This document shows, piece by piece, positions 17,301 through 26,349 of a DNA stretch of 64,000 nt (position 1 is the stretch's first letter; every line of letters begins with the position of its first letter). The translations under genes were made by a program, and so were the position numbers. The notes under the pieces were generated by a model. That model was not told the origin of the DNA. It was given only the letters and a program-made list of their open reading frames with translations, and searched no databases. Source of the stretch: Rubrivivax gelatinosus. Lineage in GTDB: Bacteria; Pseudomonadota; Gammaproteobacteria; Burkholderiales; Burkholderiaceae_C. The DNA is taken from positions 186,001-250,000 of the forward strand of contig NZ_SLXD01000002.1 in the NCBI RefSeq assembly GCF_004340905.1, written 5' to 3'.

Positions 17301-19241
17301 CGCCAGCCGCGCCGCGGGCGGCAGTTCCTGCTTCGGGTTGGCCGGGTCGCGCTGCACCCAGGCCACGGCGTCCAGCGAATGCGCCTTGGGCCGCACGCCG
17401 CACAGCGCGATGAAGGGCAAACGGCTGGGCCAGCGGTCCAGCAGGTCGGCGATCATGAAGCCGTTGAGCAGGCGCTGCGACGCCGCGACCTCCTTCAGGT
17501 CGGCGTAGTTCTCCACCGCGGCCGGCCCGGCGACCTGCAGGAAACGTTTGGCGACCGACCAGGGCTGCATCGCCAGCACCTGGTGCAGCGTCTCGGCGTC
17601 GGCGGCCTGCATCGTCGGCACGCGCGGCACGGCGGCCTCCCAGAAGCCGCGCAACCAGCGCAGCACGGTGTCGAGTTCACGCTCCAGCGCCGAGTTCGGC
17701 GCCGGCCGGTAGCCGCGCGCGCACAGCGGCAGCAGGCCGTAGGGCTGGTTGCCGATGCGCAGCGCCGACAGCGGCCCGCCCGGCCGCAGGAAACGCACGG
17801 CATGCGCGCGCAGCGTCTCGATCGCCTCGTCGTCGATCAGGCTCTCGGCGTCCTGCACCGGGTTCCAGAAGTAGCGCAGCGTGTAGCCCAGCGTCGCGCT
17901 CCACAGCGCGTTGACCATGTGGCCCGAGCTCGCGCCTTCCTGCAGCGCGCCGCCGGGCACGCGCGTGGCGTCGAAGCCGATAGCGCCCTCGGCGACCGGC
18001 GGCAGCCCCAGCAGCAGCTGCAGCCGGGCGCCGGCGCCGGCCAGTTCGTCCGGCGGCACCGGCACCGCCTCGGCCGGCAGCGCCTGGGCCGCGGCGTCGG
18101 CCTGGGCCTGCGCGGCCACCGGGTCCAGCGCCGCGGCCAGGTCGCCGCCGTCGGCGGCGAAGCCGGCGCGGGCGCTGCCGGTGTTGTTCGTCGGCGTGCC
18201 CTGGGCGACGAAGGCCAGGCCCTGGCCGTGCTGGTGGTTGTGCAGCAGGTCGGCCACCAGCGCGGCGGCCGTCTCGGGCGTCTGCGTCCAGTCGACGCCG
18301 ATGACGACCAGCCGGTCCAGCCCCTGCATCAGCGTCGCGCCGGCCTTCAGGTCGGCGGCGCTGACGGTGATCGCCAGCCCGGCCTGCTCGGCGGCGTCGT
18401 AGTCGACCAGCCAGGCGCGGTCGCCGGCGAACGGGTCCCAGGCCTCGGGCTCGGGCGGCGCCAGCAGCGGGTCGAACAGCGGCGACATCGGCAGCACGTC
18501 GGCCACCACGCGGCCCCACTTGCGCAGCACCTCGACACCGCCGCGCCAGCCGACGGCGACGAAGCGGTCGGGCAAGGCGGCGGCGGTCTGCTCGCGCGCC
18601 TCGCCGGCCGAACGCGGGATCGCCGCCTCGTCGAACAGCGGCGCGGCCTCGGCGCCCAGCGCTGCCAGGTTGGTCGGCACGACGGCGCGCACCAGGTAGG
18701 CGGCGCGCATCGGGCCGTAGGGCCGCGACAGCTCGGTCCACGGCGAGGCGCTGTCGGCCGGCGAGGCGAAACGCTGCGTCCAGTAGCGCTGCGCGGCGGC
18801 GATCTCCTGCGGGGTGAGCCCGGGGTCGTGCTGGAAGGCGTGCACGACGTCGGGATAGATGCGGATCATCAGCCGCGTCGTGGCGTCGTCGTAGCGCGTC
18901 TGGATCGACACCGGCATCAGCAGCACCGGATGGGCGCTGTCCAGCGCCTGCACCATCAGCGCCGGGTCGCGCTGCGCGAGCAGCTCGTCGGACAGGCCGC
19001 GGATCGCTTGCAGGCGCTCGCGCAGCTCGCCGTCGCCGCCGCGCGCCGTGGCGGCGAGATCGTCGAGCCGCGCGGCGGCCTGCGCCAGCGTGCGCTCGTC
19101 GGCGCCGCCGCGGCGCAGCCGGTCGAGTTCACGCTGCGCGGCGTCGAGCTCGGCACGCGCACGGCGCTGGGCGTCGCGCGAGCGCGTGTACTCGGCGCGC
19201 GCGCCGGCGATCGCTTCACGGTTGAGGTCGAGCACGGGCAT
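14325..19241 (-). CDS. Uncharacterised giant protein (1638 aa)
   Basis: 1638 residues from ATG 19241 with AGGAG five bases upstream. The N terminus (about residues 8-90) is charged and heptad-like, consistent with a coiled coil (RAELDAAQRELDRL). Recognisable blocks then follow: LLMPVSIQTRYDD and RIYPDVVHAFQHDPGLTPQEI near 110-150, LRIGNQPYGLLPL near 495, and GLFVDEWSETIPATEETTGL then FHFDAPGARAPQ near 1500-1535. No signal peptide, transmembrane segment or enzyme motif is seen. The family is one I believe recurs next to DUF6603 proteins, always unnamed. It lies between the 1220- and 652-residue genes with gaps of about 30 bp. Confidence 0.82.
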   Translation of the reverse strand: MPVLDLNREAIAGARAEYTRSRDAQRRARAELDAAQRELDRLRRGGADERTLAQAAARLDDLAATARGGDGELRERLQAIRGLSDELLAQRDPALMVQALDSAHPVLLMPVSIQTRYDDATTRLMIRIYPDVVHAFQHDPGLTPQEIAAAQRYWTQRFASPADSASPWTELSRPYGPMRAAYLVRAVVPTNLAALGAEAAPLFDEAAIPRSAGEAREQTAAALPDRFVAVGWRGGVEVLRKWGRVVADVLPMSPLFDPLLAPPEPEAWDPFAGDRAWLVDYDAAEQAGLAITVSAADLKAGATLMQGLDRLVVIGVDWTQTPETAAALVADLLHNHQHGQGLAFVAQGTPTNNTGSARAGFAADGGDLAAALDPVAAQAQADAAAQALPAEAVPVPPDELAGAGARLQLLLGLPPVAEGAIGFDATRVPGGALQEGASSGHMVNALWSATLGYTLRYFWNPVQDAESLIDDEAIETLRAHAVRFLRPGGPLSALRIGNQPYGLLPLCARGYRPAPNSALERELDTVLRWLRGFWEAAVPRVPTMQAADAETLHQVLAMQPWSVAKRFLQVAGPAAVENYADLKEVAASQRLLNGFMIADLLDRWPSRLPFIALCGVRPKAHSLDAVAWVQRDPANPKQELPPAARLARDYLAALVQLLSSAGQDPRAALVAMQDADSLLEALLAFAADEEVLASGRRLFYGHLDTQTLLSPAAKAAALRLRPAEYVGVDHATLVGDQFQVGHAGALMGLRLIGTTGEQSVGQYIGSRLGSVLANWPEALRNIATFRESLAFLQQRSVGELDHALRTTLDAAAFRLDAWITSLATKRLDGLRERTPRGLHLGAFGVVEGLKPDAQLRDQRLADSMGYVHAPSLHQATTAAVLRSGHLANRQHAEHAFDIDLRSRRVKRAKRLLEGVANGQALAALLGYRFERALRDHDLSQHILEYRRRFPYRPTGNAPETGEDIGARDVVDGLRLATEAREQGVDAVRPAGVPAAEHQQAMAFVDELADLVDAVSDLLVSESVHQLVGGNLDGSAAAMSALDKQTRPPEPRVTRTPRSTRGYTQRVAVVLAGTDAGDWAALDDLQSQVEPRLNAWLARLLGAPARWRFDARLVERVPSGELYDGRPGWRWVPRAERLQAGVDELGLSPLSLVLGGEPQQHGGQSRVQEALAAVLAAKARAAFGADAERLAIVLEAEAPADAAGTAGLVEFESLCWLLRQLLEKARALRRMDMVLARDGVESDATLQHGDHAGVDLAELQARLAPAETRAVQVLGALGVAAAAVPEDAEALDPAAPDTRALLAALHEALADAAALGWRSATAADPAGTAGPAPDSVAAARDRALALHAEMQARLDAAPAAEAGDSFGEQVRKTVERIRAILGAEFPVLPVFTLGGYAGEVAASLAARATLLDGDELAIAGWLPKLGCVHDGAGRLADVLSAAEARGLAVDGADFRLVQMGAPGLAPVRRWGALPPAEGDDLRGVVAVAAYAPGALQAVTPESGFAGLFVDEWSETIPATEETTGLSFHFDAPGARAPQTMLLAVPSDPAAEHWTLDELLAVVDEALALARLRAVRPQDLQGLGNLLPGLMLSNNFRRDVPSVDFAAMLEKNLAALRAAYGEHSARSVMTMAAGKLVPSE

Positions 19242-19271
19242 GGGGGCTCCTGGGGGGGCGTGCGCCGAGGT

Positions 19272-22200
19272 TCAGGTCGCGAGGTCCGGGCCTTCCCAGT
19301 AGGCGCGGAAGGGCTCCTGCAGCAGGGCCTGGGCGATCTCGGCGGCGGTCGGGGTGGCGCTGAGGCCCGGGAAGGACGCGAACGGCCGGTCGGCCGGGTT
19401 GGACAAAGCGGCCAGCGCGCCGATCGACAGGTGCTGGCCGGCGTCGACCTTCAGCTGCGACCACGACAGCGTCTTCCACGGGCTCAAGCCCGCCGTGCGC
19501 AGCGCCTGGAAGGCCGGCGCCGCGGCGGCGCCCAGCGCGAACTGCTCGCGCGCCCAGGCCAGCGCGGCGCGCGGCCGCGCGCCGATCTTCGCCGCCCCGG
19601 CATCGGGCGGCGGCACCGGGACGTCGAAGCCGAAGCGCGGCTCGCTCATCGGCTCCTCGACGACGAAGCACCAGTCGGCTATGTCGCCCTTGTCGATGTC
19701 GAAGCCGAAAAAAGTGATGTCCGGGGCGATGAAACCCGAGAACACCGGGGTCTGCACGTCGGCGCCGGTCGGCGGGCGGCCGTCGGCGTCCTTCAGCAGC
19801 TTGCTGTCCTCGGGCGCGGCGTTCTTCACGCGGCGCCAGGCGTAGACCGCGGCATTGGGGTAGCGCAGCAGCAGCCGGCCCTTGATCAGCAGCGCGACAC
19901 GGTCGGGGTCGGCGATGTTCGGGTCGGAGCGTTTGCCCAGCGGCTGGTGGCCCCAGAGGTGGATGGGCTGCATGTCGGGCAGGCGCTCGAGGCGGCCGTC
20001 GGCGCTGATGCCGACGCGGTCCCAGAAACGCTGGAACGGCGTGCCGCGCAGGTCGGTCGGGAAGCCGCGCCAGAGCAGCTCGCGGTTCATCTCGTGGTTG
20101 GCGCCGACCATGAAGGCGTCGACGAAAACCTGGTTGACCTGCACCAGCATGATCAGGTCGGGCGGCAGCTGGCCGATGCCGGGCATGAAGGCTTCCTTGT
20201 CGTGCTCGGCGAGCGCGCGGTACATCGGCTCGAGCAGATGCGGATAAGCCATCACCCGGTCCAGCAGCGGCGCGATCGTGTAGCGCAGCTTCGCCGCCGC
20301 GGCGCTGGCGGGCAGGAAGGCGGCGACATAGGGGCTGGCGCCGCCGATCGGCGCGCCGGCCAGCGAGAGCTGCGACTGCAGCCGGGCGCGCAGCGTCAGC
20401 TCGGGCCGGGTGCGCGCGCGCAGCACCTGCGCCGCCTGCGCGAGCGGGAAGTCCACCGGCGTGACGCGCAGGTGCATGGTGTCGAAAGGCTCGCGCCAGG
20501 CGCGCTGCACGCCACGCGTGGCCTCGGCGAAGGCTTTCAGCACCGCGCGCTGGCGGATCGCCGGCGGCAGCGTGACGCTGACCACGCCGCGCTCGGGCGG
20601 CGCGTCGCCCAGCCGCGTGATCTCCAGCGTCTCGCTGACGCCCAGGCGCACGCCGCTGTTGCCGCCCTGCAGGTCGAAGGCGTTGGGCGGCAGGCTGGCC
20701 AGCAGGCCCAGGTTGCCGTAGGCGCGGGCGTCGGCCGCGGGCCACGAGGCCAGCGTCAGCCCGCCCACCGCACGCTGCGCCGCGGCGCTGGCGGGCTGCG
20801 GTGCACCGCGGCCGACGAAACGCAGCAGCGGCTGGTCGACACGCACGCTGCCGCTGCGCGCGTCGATGCGCAGCGCGCTGAACTGCAGCGCGCTGCCCTG
20901 GGTCTGGGCTTCGACGAGCAGGCCTTCGACGCCGCGCCGCCCCAGCGCCTCGACCTGCGTGGCGACCCGGCCCAGGTCGGCAGGCCCCAGCCCGCGCACC
21001 GCGCCGGCCAGCGCCGAGAAGCGCTCGACGTGGACGTCGGTGAACACGCCCAGCGACTGGCCGGCGCGGATGCGCGGCAGCGCCACGCCGCCACGCTCGA
21101 CGACGGCGCGCGCGGCCTCGCCCGCGGCGATGGCCGCACGCGCCTGGCCGGCGGTCGGCGCGAGCTGCAGGCCGCGGGCGGAGAGGTCCAGGCGCGCGTC
21201 GTCGGCGGCCGGCAGCTCGACGCCGTCGAACAGCCGCGTGCCGGCCACGCCGTCGGCGAGAAAGGCGTTGACCGCGAAAGCCGCCGGCTTGCGCGTGGCC
21301 TCGGCCATTGCGCCGAGGTAGCGCGTGGCCAGCGCCGGCAGCGCCTGCACGCCCGCGCCGCGCATCGCCGCCAGCCGCAGCGTGCGCCGCTGCGGACTGA
21401 CGCTGCGGCGCAGCGCGCCGTCGACCATCGCCGCCGGCAGGCTGGAGCGTTCGACCTGCCCGCCCAGCGAGCCCGTCCTGCCGTCGACGCGGAAGGCCAC
21501 CGCGCCGGAGGGCAGCACGGCCTCGATGCGCGCCAGCGCCGGCGCGGCCACCTGCAGCAGCCGCTCGGGCGGCAGCGGGTCGAAGTGGCGCGCCTTCAGC
21601 GCCCGCTGGACCTCGATCGCCAGGCGCGTGAAGTTCAGCAGCTGCGCGGCCTCGCGGATCGTGCCGACCTGGTCCCAGCAGGCGTCGACGTAGTCTTCCT
21701 GGTTTCGCCGCACGACCTCGGCGCCGTAGCCCGCGGCGCCGCGGTAGCGCGGGTTCAGGTTCAGCCCCGCCAGCCACCAGCCGCTGCGCTCGGCCGGCGT
21801 CACCGAATGGCGCCGCGCGTGCCAGGCGCCGTACAGCGGCGGCTTGAGCTCCTGCCGGCGCACGCTGCCGTCGGGCTCGTCCTCGACCGGGTTGTCCACC
21901 TGGGCGGCCGGCGTGTCGACGATCGCCGCCAGGCTGGCCGCATGTTGCGCCGCCGGCGCCTGGCCGGGCGTGTAGCCCAGCGGCACCAGCGCGCCTTCCA
22001 TCGTCGCCGTCTGCGGCGGCGCGCCGCCGTCGAGCAGCGCGTCGACGCTCATCGGCGAGGTGCCGACGCTGCCCAGCAGCGCGCTCATCGCCGGATCGTT
22101 CTTCCACTTCCTCGGGCTGCGCAGCCGCCGCGCCAGGGCCTCGAAGTCGCCCTGGGCCCCGGTCGAGAACTCCCAGTGGTGATAGACCGGCAGCACGACG

Positions 22201-22934
22201 TCGGCGCCGGCCTGCGGGTCCCAGGCCGGCGCCAGGGTCTGCATCGCCGCGCCGCGGCCGTCGCCGGCCAGCCCCAGCCCGCGCAGCCGGCCGGGCTCGA
22301 ACGCCGGCACGACGCAGGCGACGTAGTCGGTGTCGGGCGCCAGCCGGCGCGGGCAGACCAGGCGCGAGACGTTGGAACGCGGGTCGCCCTGCAGGTCGGC
22401 GCGGATGCCGTCGAGGTCACCGGTTTCGCGTGCGCTGACCACCTGGGCGTGCGCCCAGGACCAGGACTCGGCCAGCGGCGGCAGTTCCTCGGCGACGTGC
22501 GCGGCCGGCACACGCACCTGCGGCAGCGGCGCCTGGCCCTGCAGGCGCGGCAGGCCGCAGCGGTCGCGCCGCAGCACGACCAGCACCAGCCAGGGCCGCA
22601 GCCGGTCGTCGGCGTTGGCCAGCGCCGGGGTCAGCATCCACGGCAGGTCGGGCGGGTCGAACTCGACGATCGCCAGGTAGTTGGGCTCGAAGTTCGTCGT
22701 GCCCGGCCGCGGGTCGGTGCGCACGACCAGCCGCGTGTCCAGGCCGACGACGTCGCCCGGGCCGTAGAGCTGCATCGTCAGCGGCGCGACCGCCTCGCCG
22801 GCGTGCGCGCCGGCGAGCCTGACGCCGATGCTGGCGGTGGCGCGCGCGGGCAGCGCGCCCAGGGTGTCGGCGGTGGCGAGCGCCACGCCGAGCCCGCGCC
22901 GCACCCAGGGCAGGAACTGGTAGGAGATGGCCAT
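19272..22934 (-). CDS. Uncharacterised giant protein (1220 aa)
   Basis: 1220 residues from ATG 22934, chosen because a GGAG site lies eight bases upstream and the sequence before it has no coding character. The start is AISYQFLPWVRRGL. Blocks that look conserved are NYLAIVEFDPPDLPWMLTPA (about 80-100), VYHHWEFSTGAQGDFEALAR (about 245-265), LLEPMYRALAEHDKEAFMPG (about 890) and GANHEMNRELLWRGFPTDLR then GTPFQRFWDR (about 940-975). No export signal or enzyme motif is visible. It follows the DUF6603-like gene by 13 bp, implying co-translation. The function is unknown. Confidence 0.82.
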   Translation of the reverse strand: MAISYQFLPWVRRGLGVALATADTLGALPARATASIGVRLAGAHAGEAVAPLTMQLYGPGDVVGLDTRLVVRTDPRPGTTNFEPNYLAIVEFDPPDLPWMLTPALANADDRLRPWLVLVVLRRDRCGLPRLQGQAPLPQVRVPAAHVAEELPPLAESWSWAHAQVVSARETGDLDGIRADLQGDPRSNVSRLVCPRRLAPDTDYVACVVPAFEPGRLRGLGLAGDGRGAAMQTLAPAWDPQAGADVVLPVYHHWEFSTGAQGDFEALARRLRSPRKWKNDPAMSALLGSVGTSPMSVDALLDGGAPPQTATMEGALVPLGYTPGQAPAAQHAASLAAIVDTPAAQVDNPVEDEPDGSVRRQELKPPLYGAWHARRHSVTPAERSGWWLAGLNLNPRYRGAAGYGAEVVRRNQEDYVDACWDQVGTIREAAQLLNFTRLAIEVQRALKARHFDPLPPERLLQVAAPALARIEAVLPSGAVAFRVDGRTGSLGGQVERSSLPAAMVDGALRRSVSPQRRTLRLAAMRGAGVQALPALATRYLGAMAEATRKPAAFAVNAFLADGVAGTRLFDGVELPAADDARLDLSARGLQLAPTAGQARAAIAAGEAARAVVERGGVALPRIRAGQSLGVFTDVHVERFSALAGAVRGLGPADLGRVATQVEALGRRGVEGLLVEAQTQGSALQFSALRIDARSGSVRVDQPLLRFVGRGAPQPASAAAQRAVGGLTLASWPAADARAYGNLGLLASLPPNAFDLQGGNSGVRLGVSETLEITRLGDAPPERGVVSVTLPPAIRQRAVLKAFAEATRGVQRAWREPFDTMHLRVTPVDFPLAQAAQVLRARTRPELTLRARLQSQLSLAGAPIGGASPYVAAFLPASAAAAKLRYTIAPLLDRVMAYPHLLEPMYRALAEHDKEAFMPGIGQLPPDLIMLVQVNQVFVDAFMVGANHEMNRELLWRGFPTDLRGTPFQRFWDRVGISADGRLERLPDMQPIHLWGHQPLGKRSDPNIADPDRVALLIKGRLLLRYPNAAVYAWRRVKNAAPEDSKLLKDADGRPPTGADVQTPVFSGFIAPDITFFGFDIDKGDIADWCFVVEEPMSEPRFGFDVPVPPPDAGAAKIGARPRAALAWAREQFALGAAAAPAFQALRTAGLSPWKTLSWSQLKVDAGQHLSIGALAALSNPADRPFASFPGLSATPTAAEIAQALLQEPFRAYWEGPDLAT

Positions 22935-22947
22935 CGTGCGGGCTCCG

Positions 22948-25900
22948 TCAGAACGCCGTCTCGAACTGCTCGACGACCAGCGCACCGGCCGCCACGTCCT
23001 CGGCGTGGAAGAACGAGCTCGCCGCCAGGCCGCCCAGCGGCTGGGCCGCCAACGTGCCCAGGGCGGGGTCCAGCGTCGCCAGCGGCGGCGGCCTGACGCC
23101 CAGCTTGACCTCGTCGGCCGGCGACAGCGCACGCTTGCGGCGCAGCGCCGAACGCCCGGCCGCGCCCAGCTCCAGCGCCCACTCGCGGTGGGCGGCCAGC
23201 GCCAGCCCGGGCAGCGCCAGACGGCCGTCGCTCTTGTCGATCGACAGGTTGACCTCCTCGTAGTCGAAGACCTCGGCGACCGGGGCGCCGAAGCGGTACT
23301 CGCGCTGCCCGGCTTCCAGGCCCGAGGTGAAGCGGTCGAACGACGGTTTGCCGAGCAGGTCGTCCTGGTTCATGGCCAGGAACTGCGCCGCCGGGAAGTT
23401 GTCGGCCAGCGTGCGGTCGGGCGCCTTCTCCACGTCGCCGAAGAGCAGCGTCTCGATCGCGATCTCGCGTTCGCCTTCGATCGTGTCCGAGCCCAGCTTG
23501 TCCAGCCGCTTGGCCAGCGGCAGGCGCTTCTGCACGAACTGCAGCACCGCGTTCGGATGCGCGATCAGCGGCGCCGGCTGGTCGGCCGGAGGCGGCGGCA
23601 GCTTGGCGAAGCTGGCGAAGGCGTCGCCGTCCTGGGCCAGCTGCGCCGACCAGTTGGCCGCGTTCTCCAGCTCGGGCCGCAGCGCGTCGACCAGGCGCAC
23701 GCGGCGCACGACGGTCTCGCGCTCCTCGCCCCACTCCTCGTCGACGTGGAAGCTGAAGTCCGGCAGCGGCCAGGGCGTGTGCACCTTGGCGCGGCCGACG
23801 ATGTGCCAGCGCCCGGGGCCGGCCAGCAGGCCGTAGATGTCGACGCTGGCGAAGTCGATGCCGAAGACCTCGACGCCGGCGTAGACGTGGATGTCGGTCT
23901 CGAAGCGGAACTTCGGCACCAGGTAGACGATGGCGTTGAACTCGAAGCCGCCCTCGAAGCTGGCGATGCCGACGTCGCCCCAGACGCGCAGCGCGGCGCC
24001 GCCCTGCACCGTCGCCGAGGTGACGGCGAAGTAGCCGTCGAAGCTCAGCCCGACGATGCCGATCGAGAACTCGCAGCCGACGCGCTGGAACGGGCTGGGC
24101 AGGCCCGGCGGCAGGTCGGTGAAACGCGGGTGGAAGCCGCCGGCGCTGATCAGGAAGCTCGGCCGGTCGCCGAACACGGCGCGGAAGGCGAACTGCCCGT
24201 GCAGCGAGATGAACAGCACGCGCGAGTCGCGCAGCACGCCGTCGAACCAGATCTGCAGCGGGTCGAAGACGACGCCGCCGGCGAAGTCGACCTGCAGGCG
24301 CAGGATCGCCAGGCTCTTGTCGACCAGCGGCGGCAGCTGCACGATGACCTGGCCGACGAAGACGATCTGGCTGGGTTCGATCAGCAGCCCGAGGCGCGCG
24401 GTGACCAGGCTGGGAGTGCCCCAGCCCAGCTCCAGCATCGGCCCGATGACGAAGCCGCCGGCCTTGAACGGGAAGATCACGCGCAGCTGGTTGAACAGCT
24501 GCGGCGCGTTGGCCACCGGGTTCTGCGGGAACAGGAAGCTGTCGAGCGAGCCGCTGGCCAGGCCGCCGGACAGCACGTCGCGGTCGATCGTGTGCTGCAC
24601 GCCGATCAGCCCGCCCAGCCCGGTCAGCGTGAAGCCGAAGCCGAGCTGGATCGGCGGCAGGTTGGCGGCGATGATCAGCAGCAGCGACCAGCCCTGCGGG
24701 TTCTTCGTGCCCAGCAGGCCGATCGCCTTGACGCCGATCTGCATCAGGCGGATGTCGAGGATGCCGCCGTACTCGCCGCGCTGCGGGTCGAAGAGCAGGA
24801 AGCCGCCGCCCTTCAACACGCCGGCGTCGATCGCCAGCCCGGCGCCCGACGGCGGCTTGAGCCCCCAGTCGGCGGCGGCCACGCCGGCCAGCAGGTTCTG
24901 CAGGTTCAGCGTCGTGCCCAGGCGGTCGATCGAGCCCTGGAACGGCCCGATCTGCACCTGGAACGAGCCCGAGAGCTCGAGCTCGACGCGGTTCAGCCCG
25001 TCGGCCTTGCGCAGCTCGAAGGTCAGGAACGGGATCTGCACCGGCGAGTTCGGGATCGCCTCCAGCGGGATCGTCGCGCGCAACCCGGTGCCGTCCTTCA
25101 GCCGCAGGCCGCCGGCGCGGTCGGCGACCAGGCCGAAGGCCAGCGCGACCTCGATCTGGTCGCCGAGGATGGCGCCGAGGAAGGGGTCGTCGCCGACCTT
25201 CAGCACCAGGCGGGCGTCCTTCAGGTCGAACTCCAGCCGCGGCTCCAGGTTCTTCAGCACGATGGCGCCGGAGAGCTCGCCGATCGAGAAATGCGTGCCG
25301 TCGGCCGGCCCCAGGCGCAGCGGCTGGGCGGCGTTGCGGCGGCCGAAGACCAGCCCGATCTCGACCGCGCCGCTGAACTCGGGCCGCGGCAGGCTGGCCG
25401 GCAGCGGCGCCAGCGGCGGCAAGGCGAAGGCCAGCGCGACCTCGTGGCTGGCCGTCAGGCCGACGACGAAGCCGTCGCCGGCGGCCTGCTCGGCGGCCAG
25501 CGTGCTGCGCAGCCGCGCGTGCAGCTTCGGCGGCGCCGCGGCGCCGTCCCAGCCGAGCTGCAGCACCAGCTTGCGCGCGGCGTCGGCCGACTTCGCGAGT
25601 TCGAACTCCCGGGTCAGCTGCGCCGCCGGCAGCGGGATCGCCGCCGCCAGCGCTGCGGCGGGCATGCCGGCGTCGGCGTCGTCGCCACCGAAACCGCGGT
25701 CGATGACGGTGCCCACGGCCATCAGCGCCAGCGCGACGATGGCCTGCGGCTCGGCGACGGCGGCGTCGGACAGCGCGTTGCCGTCGGGGTTCTCGCCCTT
25801 GAGCAGGTAGACCAGGCGGCGCGCCGGCGGGCGGTTGTCGGGCTCGTCGGCGTCGCCGGAGACGATCAGCAGCAGCTTGGCCAGCGAATACGCCGACGGC

Positions 25901-26265
25901 GGCTTGCCCGGGCTGGCGCCGAGCAGGCGGTCGATCTGGCGCACGACCTTGACCAGGTCGCCGAGGTCGGCGGCGCCGGCCTGCAGGTCGGCCAGCACCT
26001 CGCCCAGCGTGCGCAGCGCGGCCAGCGTCTCGCCGGTGACCAGCGTGGCCAGCGCCAGCGACTCGGCCGCCGCATGGGTGGCGGCAAAGCCCGCCGGGTC
26101 GACCGTGGCCTCGGTCTTGTCGAGCTGCAGGCCGAGCCGGGTGCGCAGCGCGTCGCCCAGCGGGGTCGCCAGCGCCGGCAGCGGGACTTGCGACTGCAAC
26201 TCGGCCACCGCGGCCTGAAACCACCTGAAGGCACGCAGAAAGACCTTGTCCGCCGTTCCCGCCAT
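22948..26265 (-). CDS. DUF6603-like giant beta-rich protein (1105 aa)
   Basis: 1105 residues from ATG 26265 with GGAGGA seven bases upstream. Residues 1 to about 260 look helical. From about 290 to 830 the chain is a long series of alternating polar and hydrophobic short strands with glycine turns, for example FGFTLTGLGGLIGV near 540 and LRVIFPFKAGGFVIGPMLELGWG. I assign this to the DUF6603 type from memory. It has no signal peptide. Such amphipathic strands suit an extended beta-groove or beta-sheet scaffold, but this is inference. It is the first gene of the five-gene run and should carry the promoter. Confidence 0.8.
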   Translation of the reverse strand: MAGTADKVFLRAFRWFQAAVAELQSQVPLPALATPLGDALRTRLGLQLDKTEATVDPAGFAATHAAAESLALATLVTGETLAALRTLGEVLADLQAGAADLGDLVKVVRQIDRLLGASPGKPPSAYSLAKLLLIVSGDADEPDNRPPARRLVYLLKGENPDGNALSDAAVAEPQAIVALALMAVGTVIDRGFGGDDADAGMPAAALAAAIPLPAAQLTREFELAKSADAARKLVLQLGWDGAAAPPKLHARLRSTLAAEQAAGDGFVVGLTASHEVALAFALPPLAPLPASLPRPEFSGAVEIGLVFGRRNAAQPLRLGPADGTHFSIGELSGAIVLKNLEPRLEFDLKDARLVLKVGDDPFLGAILGDQIEVALAFGLVADRAGGLRLKDGTGLRATIPLEAIPNSPVQIPFLTFELRKADGLNRVELELSGSFQVQIGPFQGSIDRLGTTLNLQNLLAGVAAADWGLKPPSGAGLAIDAGVLKGGGFLLFDPQRGEYGGILDIRLMQIGVKAIGLLGTKNPQGWSLLLIIAANLPPIQLGFGFTLTGLGGLIGVQHTIDRDVLSGGLASGSLDSFLFPQNPVANAPQLFNQLRVIFPFKAGGFVIGPMLELGWGTPSLVTARLGLLIEPSQIVFVGQVIVQLPPLVDKSLAILRLQVDFAGGVVFDPLQIWFDGVLRDSRVLFISLHGQFAFRAVFGDRPSFLISAGGFHPRFTDLPPGLPSPFQRVGCEFSIGIVGLSFDGYFAVTSATVQGGAALRVWGDVGIASFEGGFEFNAIVYLVPKFRFETDIHVYAGVEVFGIDFASVDIYGLLAGPGRWHIVGRAKVHTPWPLPDFSFHVDEEWGEERETVVRRVRLVDALRPELENAANWSAQLAQDGDAFASFAKLPPPPADQPAPLIAHPNAVLQFVQKRLPLAKRLDKLGSDTIEGEREIAIETLLFGDVEKAPDRTLADNFPAAQFLAMNQDDLLGKPSFDRFTSGLEAGQREYRFGAPVAEVFDYEEVNLSIDKSDGRLALPGLALAAHREWALELGAAGRSALRRKRALSPADEVKLGVRPPPLATLDPALGTLAAQPLGGLAASSFFHAEDVAAGALVVEQFETAF

Positions 26266-26293
26266 CGCGACATCCTCCAGAAGGAGGACGGAC

Positions 26294-26322
26294 TGTAGGA
26301 AGGCGGTCGGGGTGCGTCACCC
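26294..26322 (-). promoter_or_regulatory. Candidate promoter of the giant-protein operon, with hairpin
   Basis: The minus strand reads GTGACG (26322-26317), a 17-bp spacer and TACAGT (26299-26294), each matching sigma-70 hexamers at four of six positions, about 30 bp before the first ATG. GGGGTG (26309-26314), a three-base loop and CACCCC (26318-26323) form a perfect inverted repeat that overlaps the -35 and could be an operator or the end of the lysR transcript. Confidence 0.35.
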
Positions 26323-26349
26323 CCTAGGCAGGCCGGCCGGCACAGCGCT

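Noticed and set aside
13926..23096. Plus-strand ORF of more than 3000 codons opposite the giant-protein cluster
   Set aside because: It is a shadow of the GC-rich minus-strand genes: composition is dominated by Arg, Ala, Gly and Gln, it has no recognisable motif, and the opposite strand has ribosome sites and conserved-looking blocks.
11478..26265. Contractile injection system or phage tail locus
   Set aside because: No sheath, tube, baseplate wedge, spike or AAA-ATPase gene is present, and none of the five proteins shows such motifs by eye.
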